A DNA stretch of 7,003 nt, from NCBI GenBank assembly GCA_024643595.1, contig JAHEMS010000186.1, positions 1-7,003 of the forward strand, read 5' to 3'. Below are positions 1 through 6,560 of this stretch, piece by piece. The notes under the pieces are model-generated. The model was not told the DNA's origin, searched no databases, and saw only the letters and a list, made by a program, of their open reading frames with translations. Numbering within the stretch: the first letter of the stretch is position 1; every line of letters starts with the position of its first letter. This stretch comes from Bacteroidota bacterium. GTDB lineage: Bacteria > Bacteroidota > Bacteroidia > Cytophagales > Cyclobacteriaceae. Both the position numbers and the translations under genes were made by a program.

Positions 1-983
1 AAACGGTAATGTTTATGTATGAAAAGGGACTTATTGATATAAACAAGAAAGTCTCCGTATACCTTCCAGAACTTAAGAATTCAAATAAGAAAGACTTTAC
101 CATAAAAGATATTCTTACTCACCAGGCAGGGCTATGGCCATTCCTTCCATTTTGGTCGCAAACGGTAAAAAATGGAACACAACTTCCGCAATATTATAAT
201 TCAACAAGAAGCGCAGATTACCCTTATCCCGTTGCTGATGGCCTTTTTGCATACAAAACAATAAAAGACAGCTTATGGAACTGGATTATTAAAGCTAAGG
301 TGCGTGAAAAACCACCTCGAACTACATATAATTATGTGTATAGCGATATGGGATTTTATATAATGCAACATTTAGCTGAGAAAATCCTTAATCAACCTAT
401 GGAAGAATTTCTTGAACAAAACCTGTATGATCCATTAGGCGCCTATGCGTTAGGTTATTTGCCCTTAAGGAAATTTCCGGATTATCTAATCGCACCGACA
501 GAAAACGATATCTTATTCAGAAAAAAATTACTAACCGGATATGTTCATGATCAGGGAGCAGCCATGCATGGTGGAATTGCTGGCCATGCCGGATTATTCG
601 GAACAGCCAATGATCTGGCCAAACTTGGTCAGATGCTGTTGCAAAAAGGCAGTTATGGCGATCATCGTTATTATAAACCAGAAACTGTTGAGTTTTTTAC
701 CACCAAACAATATGAACCTAGCAGGCGCGGATTGGGATGGGATAAACCGACAGCCAGTGACTGGAATGGGCCCACCACATTATACGCTTCTAATAAAACT
801 TTCGGGCATACAGGCTTTACGGGTACCTGCATTTGGGTTGACCCGGAATTTAATCTTGTATTTATCTACTTATCCAATAGAGTTCATCCGGATATGACAA
901 ATAATAAACTATTAATTGCCAATATTCGTCCACGTATACAGGAAGTAATCTATAAAGCTATTTTTGATTACAGGCAATACTGA
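1..983 (+). CDS. Serine hydrolase (beta-lactamase/PBP fold), C-terminal part; probable tail of a GH3-beta-lactamase fusion; 5' truncated
   Basis: The reading frame is open from base 3 to the TGA at 981-983 and has no start inside the window; the ATG at 9 lies within the fold, so the N-terminus is missing. The first residues (TVMFMYEKGLIDINKK) match the helix after the SxxK nucleophile motif of class C beta-lactamase-like proteins, so the catalytic Ser-Lys must lie just upstream. Next come an LPEL loop and ILTHQAGL (the family's LLTHtSGL block), then a Tyr-Ser-Asp triad at 339-347 in place of Tyr-x-Asn. A glycine-rich GGIAGHAGLFGTANDLAKL block follows, then His-Thr-Gly at 807-815 in place of Lys-Thr-Gly. 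The long insert between THQAGL and YSD, and the ending (SNRVHP, NNKL, IRPRIQEVIYKAI), recall large Bacteroidota proteins with an N-terminal GH3 (NagZ-like) glycosidase fused to this domain. That fusion is inferred, because the GH3 part is outside the window. The likely role is envelope glycan or peptidoglycan processing; a true beta-lactamase is less likely. Confidence 0.85.
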   Translation, partial: TVMFMYEKGLIDINKKVSVYLPELKNSNKKDFTIKDILTHQAGLWPFLPFWSQTVKNGTQLPQYYNSTRSADYPYPVADGLFAYKTIKDSLWNWIIKAKVREKPPRTTYNYVYSDMGFYIMQHLAEKILNQPMEEFLEQNLYDPLGAYALGYLPLRKFPDYLIAPTENDILFRKKLLTGYVHDQGAAMHGGIAGHAGLFGTANDLAKLGQMLLQKGSYGDHRYYKPETVEFFTTKQYEPSRRGLGWDKPTASDWNGPTTLYASNKTFGHTGFTGTCIWVDPEFNLVFIYLSNRVHPDMTNNKLLIANIRPRIQEVIYKAIFDYRQY

Positions 984-1087
984 TAATTTCGACCAAATAT
1001 TGCCATTTATTAGTGCATCTGCCGAAACTAAACGATAGGAAAACAAGTTAATACAAAGTCTTCAGGAAAGAGATCGTTACAAACAAT

Positions 1088-2248
1088 ATGAAATTCATGA
1101 AATTAGGAATCGTATGTTACCCCACTTTTGGTGGTAGTGGGGTGGTTGCCACAGAATTAGGTAAGGCGCTCGCCAAAGAAGGACATGAAGTTCATTTTAT
1201 CACATACAGTCAGCCGAGCAGGCTTGATTTCCTTAACGAGAACTTGTTTTATCATGAAGTTGAGTTCCACTCTTATCCTTTGTTTGAATATCCCCCTTAT
1301 GAGCTGGCGTTGGCCAGTAAAATGGTAAGTGTAGTAATAAACGAAAAATTAGATTTGCTTCACGTTCATTATGCCATCCCACACGCTTCTGCAGCCTACA
1401 TGGCGAAGCAAATTTTAAAAACCAAAGGCATTTATATTCCAGTAGTAACCACGCTACATGGCACTGACATCACATTAGTAGGAAAAGATGCATCCTATGA
1501 ACCGGTTGTCACATTCAGCATCAATGAATCCGATGGTGTCACTTCCGTATCAGAAGATTTAAAGAGAGAAACGTATCAATCCTTTAAAATAACGAGGGAT
1601 ATCGAAGTAATACCGAATTTCATTGATCTGGAAAAATTCAAAAAGCAAAAAAAGGATCATTTTAAAAAAGCGATTTGTCCTCATGGCGAAGCGTTGATTG
1701 TTCATACTTCTAATTTTAGAAAAGTGAAGCGCGTGAATGACGTCATTGAGGTGTTCAATAACATTCATAAAGAAATCCCCTCTAAACTATTATTAATTGG
1801 TGATGGACCAGAACGCACCTTTGTTGAAACAATGACACGTGATCTGGCAATCAGCGATGCTGTGCGCTTTTTAGGTAAACAAGAGGCCGTTGAAGAGGTT
1901 TTGTCTGTGGCCGATCTCTTTTTAATGCCTTCGGAAAAGGAAAGTTTCGGATTAGCAGCCCTGGAGGCCATGGCATGTGAAGTACCCGTTATTTCAACCA
2001 ATACTGGCGGTTTGCCAGAATTACAATTACAAGGGATAACCGGGTTTATGAGCAATATTGGCGATGTTGATGATATGACTAGAAATGCATTATATGTATT
2101 AGATAAACACAACCTGCCCAAATTCAAAGAACGTGCGCTTGCCCGTGCAAAAGAATTCGATATCACCAACATACTTCCGTTGTATGAACGTTATTATGAA
2201 AAAGTATTGGAGAAAGCTGCACAACGGTCAGTCGAATCAATGCTGTGA
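1088..2248 (+). CDS. bshA: N-acetyl-alpha-D-glucosaminyl L-malate synthase BshA (GT4 glycosyltransferase)
   Basis: BshA joins the GlcNAc of UDP-GlcNAc to L-malate, the first step of bacillithiol synthesis, in the cytoplasm. The protein is 386 aa, close to the usual length of about 375-380. It has two Rossmann-like halves (GT-B fold). The N-terminal acceptor half carries the hallmark IVCYPTFGGSGVVATELG (residues 8-25), LHVHYAIPHA (91-100) and TTLHGTDITLVG (121-132). The C-terminal nucleotide-sugar half carries FRKVKRV (210-216), IGDGPER (237-243) and the GT4 EX7E motif, E285-x7-E293 in KESFGLAALEAM. The full set of motifs separates BshA from generic GT4 enzymes. The Met at residue 4 (base 1097) would give the canonical family beginning MKLGIVCYPT and is an equally good start; neither start has a clear ribosome site. 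The later enzymes of the pathway (BshB, BshC) are not in the window. The gene sits 104 bases after the hydrolase and 48 bases before the hydroxylase. Confidence 0.94.
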   Translation: MKFMKLGIVCYPTFGGSGVVATELGKALAKEGHEVHFITYSQPSRLDFLNENLFYHEVEFHSYPLFEYPPYELALASKMVSVVINEKLDLLHVHYAIPHASAAYMAKQILKTKGIYIPVVTTLHGTDITLVGKDASYEPVVTFSINESDGVTSVSEDLKRETYQSFKITRDIEVIPNFIDLEKFKKQKKDHFKKAICPHGEALIVHTSNFRKVKRVNDVIEVFNNIHKEIPSKLLLIGDGPERTFVETMTRDLAISDAVRFLGKQEAVEEVLSVADLFLMPSEKESFGLAALEAMACEVPVISTNTGGLPELQLQGITGFMSNIGDVDDMTRNALYVLDKHNLPKFKERALARAKEFDITNILPLYERYYEKVLEKAAQRSVESML

Positions 2249-2296
2249 TGGCAGTTTGAAGTTTGAAATATTATTCCTGGACTAAATTTTTGTATT

Positions 2297-2962
2297 ATGA
2301 ATACCGAAATAAAGCCAAAGTACAAGGGAACCAAGCAACTTTTTGAAAACCCTTTTTTTGAACGACTTAGCCGAACCCACATTTCAATTCCACTTATCAT
2401 TTTCTTTTCCTATGCAGGTTGTTTACTGTATTGGAATACCCAGCACACGAGCTTGACTGCTGGCACAACGATATTTCTCTTCATGATCGGCATGCTGGCT
2501 TTTACCTGGGTAGAATACATGGTTCATCGATATTTGTTTCACATGAAAACGTACACCGACTTAAGGATAAAAATGCAGTATATCATGCATGGTGTGCATC
2601 ATGAATTTCCAAAAGACAAAGATAGGCTAGCCATGCCACCATTATTGAGCATAACCATAGCAACATTGCTCCTATTGATTTTAAAAGTTATTATGGGTGT
2701 TTTTGTATTCGCATTTTTACCCGGATTCCTTGTTGGTTATGCCGCATACCTTTCAGTGCATTATATGGTGCACGCCTATCCTCCTCCAAAAAACGCTCTA
2801 AAAGCACTTTGGATAAATCATAGTGTTCATCACTATAAGGATGGAGAAGTTGTTTTTGGAGTCTCTTCTCCTTTATGGGATTACATTTACGGAACAATGA
2901 CGGCGAATGCCGGTAAAGGCAGCAATAATTCATCAAGCGATCTGGAAGTAGCCCAAACGTGA
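2297..2962 (+). CDS. Membrane fatty acid hydroxylase superfamily protein, FA2H/Scs7-like
   Basis: This is a 221-aa integral membrane protein. Hydrophobic segments lie at about residues 30-48, 55-75, 115-130 and 132-155. It carries the histidine clusters of the FA_hydroxylase (PF04116) di-iron family: H77-x4-H82, H98-x2-H101-H102, H155-x3-H159 and H175-x2-H178-H179. All the expected metal ligands appear to be present. Details point to the fatty acid 2-hydroxylase branch (yeast Scs7, animal FA2H) rather than sterol or carotenoid enzymes: the HGVHHEFPKDKDRLAMPP block (98-115) and FGVSSPLWDYIYGT near the end (187-200) are close to the corresponding FA2H blocks as I recall them. The N-terminal cytochrome b5 domain of eukaryotic FA2H is absent, so electrons would come from a separate donor. 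A plausible job is 2-hydroxylation of acyl chains in sphingolipids or other amide-linked lipids, which occur in Bacteroidota; this substrate is inferred. The last 20 residues are polar and probably disordered. The gene could be cotranscribed with bshA (48-base gap). Confidence 0.85.
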   Translation: MNTEIKPKYKGTKQLFENPFFERLSRTHISIPLIIFFSYAGCLLYWNTQHTSLTAGTTIFLFMIGMLAFTWVEYMVHRYLFHMKTYTDLRIKMQYIMHGVHHEFPKDKDRLAMPPLLSITIATLLLLILKVIMGVFVFAFLPGFLVGYAAYLSVHYMVHAYPPPKNALKALWINHSVHHYKDGEVVFGVSSPLWDYIYGTMTANAGKGSNNSSSDLEVAQT

Positions 2963-3077
2963 ATTAAGAATTATTTCCACATTTCATTTTATCATCATTA
3001 TTGTTTGTGCAAATAAAATAAAACTGGAAACAGAATGTAGCTTTACCGGGTTAGACGTATAACACAAACAGATAAAC

Positions 3078-4175
3078 ATGCTAGGACATCGCTTTTCAAA
3101 ATTTGAACCTCCGAAAGATGATGGGAAAAGCGATTTTGAACGCCTCTTGAAAATATTTATGCAATTGGTGCTGTTGACTTCCGGTAATGTTGGTGAAGCA
3201 TTGCAATGGATGACGGAAGTTGACAAACAATATAATCTCACCAATCCAAACTATGGTATGGGCGATTTTATTGATGACCTAAAACGAAAAGGCTATATCG
3301 CCGAGGAAGGGCCTAATGGAGAATTTAAGTTGAAAGCCAAAAGTGAACAAAATCTTAGGCAATCCGCGCTTGAAGAAATTTTTGGGAAGCTAAAAAAAAC
3401 AAAAACGGGGGAACACAAAACCTATCATAGTGGGCGAGGTGATGAGGCTACTACTGACATTCGTGAATATGAATTTGGTGATACGTTAGAGCAAATTTCA
3501 GTAACCGATTCGTTACGCAACGCACAAATCAATCATGGCCTCGAAGATTTCTTCATGACGGAAAATGATCTTGAAGTGGTTGAGAGTGAGTACAAAACAC
3601 AAACCTCCACCATCTTGATGATTGATATTTCTCACTCGATGATTTTGTATGGCGAAGACCGTATCACGCCTGCGAAGAAAGTAGCGATGGCGCTAGCCGA
3701 ACTTATTACAAAAAAATATCCTAAAGACACGCTGGATATTCTTGTGTTTGGTGATGATGCCTGGCAGATTGAAATCAAAGACCTGCCATACCTGCAAGTT
3801 GGGCCTTATCATACGAATACGGTTGCAGGACTTGAACTGGCCATGGATATTTTGCGGAGGAGAAAAAACGCGAACAAGCAAATATTCATGATTACTGATG
3901 GCAAGCCCACCTGTATCAAACAGGGCATCAACTATTATAAAAACAGTTTCGGTCTTGATCAGAAAATCCTGACTAAAACGTTGTCACTGGCTGCACAACT
4001 TAGAAAACTAAAAATACCGGTGACCACTTTCATGATTGCAACTGATCCCTACCTGAAAGCTTTTGTGCGAGAGTTCACCAAAGCCAACAATGGTAACGCT
4101 TATTACAGCAGCCTGCAGGGCTTAGGTAATCTCGTATTTGAAGACTTTAAAAGAAATCGCACAAAAAATCTTTAA
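3078..4175 (+). CDS. VWA-domain protein, partner of the downstream MoxR ATPase
   Basis: This is a 365-aa soluble protein with no signal peptide. Residues 1 to about 170 are charged and mostly helical, with no domain I can name; they include a conserved-looking start (GHRFSKFEPP), a YGMGDFIDDLKRKGYI stretch and ALEEIFGKLKK. The von Willebrand factor A domain runs from about residue 176 to 360. Its metal-ion-dependent adhesion site (MIDAS) is complete: D183-x-S185-x-S187 (DISHS), a threonine in YHTNTVAGLELA (T246 or T248) and D274 in MITDGKP. It should therefore bind a divalent cation and a ligand carboxylate. VWA proteins encoded beside MoxR AAA+ ATPases (as in CoxE/CoxD, NorD/NorQ, ViaA/RavA, BchD/BchI) act as adaptors that recruit the substrate to the ATPase ring. 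The ATPase gene begins 25 bases downstream, so cotranscription is near certain. The client is unknown. A 115-base gap separates this gene from the hydroxylase, so it may be the first gene of its own operon. Confidence 0.88.
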   Translation: MLGHRFSKFEPPKDDGKSDFERLLKIFMQLVLLTSGNVGEALQWMTEVDKQYNLTNPNYGMGDFIDDLKRKGYIAEEGPNGEFKLKAKSEQNLRQSALEEIFGKLKKTKTGEHKTYHSGRGDEATTDIREYEFGDTLEQISVTDSLRNAQINHGLEDFFMTENDLEVVESEYKTQTSTILMIDISHSMILYGEDRITPAKKVAMALAELITKKYPKDTLDILVFGDDAWQIEIKDLPYLQVGPYHTNTVAGLELAMDILRRRKNANKQIFMITDGKPTCIKQGINYYKNSFGLDQKILTKTLSLAAQLRKLKIPVTTFMIATDPYLKAFVREFTKANNGNAYYSSLQGLGNLVFEDFKRNRTKNL

Positions 4176-4200
4176 CAAGCCAACCGATTCAAAAAAATTC

Positions 4201-5718
4201 ATGGACATTAAAAAAATTAGCACACTTGCCCAATTAAAAAGTTCTGGCCTTCATTATAAATCCATAAAACTTGAATTGCGCGATAACCTTGTTTCCCGTC
4301 TAAAGAAAGGCGAAAAAGTATTTGAAGGTATATGGGGTTACGAAGAAACCGTAATTCCTGATCTGGAGAGAGCTATTCTGGCTGGACATGACATAAACTT
4401 GCTCGGTTTACGTGGTCAAGCAAAGACTCGTCTCGCAAGACTTATGGTTCAGCTTTTGGATGAATATGTTCCGGTAATTGAGGGATCTGAACTCAATGAT
4501 CATCCTCTTCATCCAATTTCACGCTATGGAAAAGATAAGTTAAAGGAGTTTGGTGATGAAACTCCTATTGCCTGGCTGCATAGGGATGAACGTTATACTG
4601 AGAAACTTGCAACCCCCGATGTATCAATTGCTGATTTGATTGGAGACGTGGATCCAATTAAGGCTGCCTCACTCAAACTGCCATATTCGGATGAACGTGT
4701 CATTCACTTCGGACTCATTCCAAGATCGCATCGCTGCATCTTTGTGATCAACGAATTGCCCGACTTGCAAGCGCGCATCCAGGTCGCCCTTTTCAATATC
4801 CTTCAGGAGGGCGACATTCAGATTCGTGGTTTTAAAATAAGACTACATCTTGACCTTCAGTTTGTATTTACCGCCAACCCCGAGGATTATACAAATCGTG
4901 GCAGTATTGTTACTCCATTAAAAGATCGAATTGATAGCCAAATCATTACCCACTATCCTAAAACTATTGAAATTGGAAAAAAAATCACCCATCAGGAAGC
5001 CCACGTTCGTGAAGAACAAAAAAATCTGGTAGCTGTAAATGAAATAGCGAAGGATCTAATTGAACAGATAGCCATTGAAGCGCGAAAGAGTGAATATGTA
5101 GATGCTAAAAGTGGTGTCTCCGCACGCTTAACCATCTCTGCTTTCGAAACGCTGATCGCCTCTGCTGAAAGAAGGACACTGATCAATCACGACAAAAATA
5201 CAGGAGTACGTATTGCTGATTTTATTGGAGTTGTCCCTGCCATCACCGGCAAAGTTGAATTGGTCTATGAAGGCCAACAGGAAGGACCAGGTCTGGTTGC
5301 TCAAAATCTGGTAGGCAAAGCGATTCGTACTCAGTTTGTAAACTACTTCCCCGATCCCGACAAGTTTAGAAAACAGAAGGAGAAAAGTCCTTATAAAAAA
5401 ATTACAGAATGGTTTGGTGATGGGAACACCATTGATCTTCTGCAGAATATGACCAATCAGGATTTTGAAAAGACGTTGAAATCCGTTCCCGGACTTTCCG
5501 ATCTTGTTAATGATTATCAAAAAAATATCCCTTCCAATCTGAAATTTTTCATGATGGAATTTGCCTTACATGGCCTGGCCGAATATAGCCTGATCAGCAA
5601 ACATACCCTTAATTCAGGCTTACAATTCAAAGATTTGCTCAGCAGCATGTTTAACTTACCGGGAGGCGATGAAGACGAACCGGACGATGATGAGAATTTC
5701 AGAGGCCGCAAACGTTAA
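4201..5718 (+). CDS. MoxR-type AAA+ ATPase (magnesium-chelatase ChlI-like)
   Basis: The protein has 505 aa from the ATG at 4201 and is expected to form a cytoplasmic AAA+ ring that remodels a client or inserts a metal, working with the VWA protein. Visible motifs are Walker A GLRGQAKT (residues 69-76, K75), a Walker B strand IFVINE (180-185) followed by LPDLQARIQVALFNILQEGD (helix-2-insert region typical of MoxR/ChlI), sensor 1 N226 in FTANPEDYTNRG, and a likely arginine finger R243 in PLKDRIDSQI. Walker B has Asn before the catalytic Glu instead of the usual Asp. After about residue 290 comes an uncharacterised helical region much longer than in minimal MoxR proteins of about 330 aa, ending in an acidic tail (GGDEDEPDDDE). 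An in-frame TTG at 4138 would add 21 residues and overlap the VWA gene by 38 bases. I prefer 4201 because MDIKKISTLAQLK looks like the normal family beginning and the extra residues merely translate the end of the VWA gene in another frame. Confidence 0.9.
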   Translation: MDIKKISTLAQLKSSGLHYKSIKLELRDNLVSRLKKGEKVFEGIWGYEETVIPDLERAILAGHDINLLGLRGQAKTRLARLMVQLLDEYVPVIEGSELNDHPLHPISRYGKDKLKEFGDETPIAWLHRDERYTEKLATPDVSIADLIGDVDPIKAASLKLPYSDERVIHFGLIPRSHRCIFVINELPDLQARIQVALFNILQEGDIQIRGFKIRLHLDLQFVFTANPEDYTNRGSIVTPLKDRIDSQIITHYPKTIEIGKKITHQEAHVREEQKNLVAVNEIAKDLIEQIAIEARKSEYVDAKSGVSARLTISAFETLIASAERRTLINHDKNTGVRIADFIGVVPAITGKVELVYEGQQEGPGLVAQNLVGKAIRTQFVNYFPDPDKFRKQKEKSPYKKITEWFGDGNTIDLLQNMTNQDFEKTLKSVPGLSDLVNDYQKNIPSNLKFFMMEFALHGLAEYSLISKHTLNSGLQFKDLLSSMFNLPGGDEDEPDDDENFRGRKR

Positions 5719-6358
5719 CCTACACGATAGCCGTGAGCTAAAGAAACTGGTCGCTGAAGGGGAAGGCCTGCAACTTGAATTTAAAAGAAAAGCAGCCTAT
5801 CCTGAAAAAATTGTCAGGGAACTTATCGCATTTGCCAATACCGAAGGAGGGACCTTAATAATTGGTGTAGACGATGATGGTTCAATTCCTGGAGTAAAAT
5901 ATCCTGAGGAAGAAGGTCAGGCTATTTGTGAGGCTATAAAACATTATTGCAAACCGGTACTTCTTTATAAAGAATCCTTCATCGCAATTTCAGAAAAAAA
6001 ATATGTTGTTCGATTTGACATTCCACCCAGCTCAAAACGGCCACATTTTCTGGTAATTGATAAAAATAATCGTCAAAGTTTTGTCAGGGTGAAAGACATG
6101 AGTATAAAAGCCAGCCCCGAAATGCAGGAGATTGTGCGCAGATCTAAAAATATGCGCGATATCCATTTTACATTTGGTGATGCGGAGAAAAAATTAATGG
6201 AATATTTCAATCATCACGCCTCCATCACCCTACCGGTTTATCAAGAATTATCCGGTCTTAATCGATTCAAAGCAAGACGCAAATTGATTTTATTGGTGCT
6301 TGCCAATGTGTTGAAAATCACAGCCTCTGAAAAAGGTGATTTATATTCAATCGCTTAA
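5690..6358 (+). CDS. AlbA_2 (Schlafen AAA_4-type) putative ATP-binding protein with C-terminal helical/wHTH-like region
   Basis: The protein has 222 aa from the ATG at 5690. The N-terminal half is an AlbA_2 domain (PF04326), the domain found in Schlafen-related bacterial proteins. It shows EGEGLQLEFKRKA (residues 23-35), IAFANTEGGTLIIGVDDDG (46-64) and VRVKDMSIKASPE (132-144), which are the three usual blocks in order. In characterised relatives this domain binds nucleotides or nucleic acid; the activity here is unknown. The last 60 residues (from about HFTFGDAEKKLMEYF) are helical and end like a winged helix, which suggests a DNA-binding or regulatory role, by inference. The gene overlaps the end of the MoxR gene by 29 bases in another frame (50 bases if the ATG at 5669 is used; 5687 is also possible). 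Translational coupling to the ATPase is therefore likely. I chose 5690 because the family usually begins shortly before the LEFK block. There is no transmembrane segment and no sign of disruption. Confidence 0.8.
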   Translation: MRISEAANVNLHDSRELKKLVAEGEGLQLEFKRKAAYPEKIVRELIAFANTEGGTLIIGVDDDGSIPGVKYPEEEGQAICEAIKHYCKPVLLYKESFIAISEKKYVVRFDIPPSSKRPHFLVIDKNNRQSFVRVKDMSIKASPEMQEIVRRSKNMRDIHFTFGDAEKKLMEYFNHHASITLPVYQELSGLNRFKARRKLILLVLANVLKITASEKGDLYSIA

Positions 6359-6462
6359 TAAATCAAACCCGGTTCAGCCATCGACAAATACGGTAAGCCA
6401 CTGATCGAATATTATTTTTAAATACGTTGTATTTTTTCATCCGCTTTCATTAGATTTCGAAA

Positions 6463-6497
6463 TTGAATTAATGACGCGAAGACTCGTTTTATACTTG
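6463..6497 (+). promoter_or_regulatory. Candidate Bacteroidota-type promoter for phoH
   Basis: TATACTTG at 6490-6497 differs by one base from the Bacteroidota -7 consensus TAnnTTTG and is followed by CA, as is common in this phylum. A TTG at 6463-6465 could be the -33 element, but the spacing of 24 bases is slightly longer than usual. The expected start would be near 6504, giving a leader of roughly 57 bases before the phoH ATG. The -7 element sits inside the left arm of the hairpin, so this call competes with the terminator reading or coexists with it. Confidence 0.3.
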
Positions 6498-6544
6498 CAA
6501 GGTTATTTTCACCATTGTAAGAAACGTGTCTTCGCATTTTTTTT
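6476..6544 (+). terminator. Long hairpin plus eight-T tract upstream of phoH (intrinsic terminator or leader attenuator)
   Basis: GCGAAGAC (6476-6483) pairs with GTCTTCGC (6528-6535), and CGTTT (6485-6489) pairs with AAACG (6522-6526), with one T-T mismatch between the two blocks. The stem continues after a four-base bulge (6490-6493): CTTGCAAGGT (6494-6503) pairs with 6511-6521, with one G-U pair and one bulged A (6514). The apical loop is 7 bases (6504-6510). Position 6536 is A, followed by eight T at 6537-6544. A stable stem followed by a T-run is the signature of a + strand intrinsic terminator; the left flank has no matching A-run for the other strand. It would end the transcript of the AlbA_2 gene, but it lies only 16 bases before the phoH ATG, so a leader role is also possible. 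Confidence 0.7.
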
Positions 6545-6560
6545 AGCTTAACCCTGCACT

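Noticed and set aside
973..1004. Inverted repeat GGCAATA / TATTGCC spanning the stop codon of the serine hydrolase gene, as a terminator
   Set aside because: The stem is only 7 bp with an 18-base loop, and what follows is AT-rich but not a T-run. It could occur by chance.
1031..1078. AACGAT / ATCGTT inverted repeat in the region before bshA
   Set aside because: Only 6 bp with a loop of about 36 bases; not convincing as a regulatory structure.
1765..2172. Open reading frame of 135 codons on the minus strand inside bshA
   Set aside because: Antisense shadow of the conserved C-terminal half of BshA; Ser/Leu-rich with no recognisable domain.
2253..2290. Tandem AGTTTGA pair and TAAATTTT as a -33/-7 promoter for the hydroxylase gene
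   Set aside because: The TTTG at 2262 and the TAAATTTT at 2283 are 17 bases apart and resemble the Bacteroidota consensus with one mismatch, but transcription would start at about the ATG itself. In AT-rich sequence such matches are common.
3039..3046. TAGCTTTA as a -7 element for the VWA operon
   Set aside because: One mismatch to TAnnTTTG, but there is no TTG/TTTG at an acceptable distance upstream (the nearest is about 30 bases away). A promoter in 2963-3077 is likely but cannot be placed.
5128..5520. Open reading frame of 130 codons on the minus strand inside the MoxR gene
   Set aside because: It lies wholly within a well-supported gene, and its translation is low-complexity and resembles no family I know.
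3078..6358. Interpretation of the VWA-MoxR-AlbA_2 unit as a phage-defence island
   Set aside because: There are no toxin effectors, nucleases, transposases or integrases nearby, composition matches the flanking genes, and the neighbours are metabolic or housekeeping genes.
6420..6437. AAATAC-GTT-GTATTT hairpin followed by T residues after the AlbA_2 gene
   Set aside because: The stem is nearly all A-T and too weak to stand as an independent terminator; the hairpin at 6476-6544 is far better.
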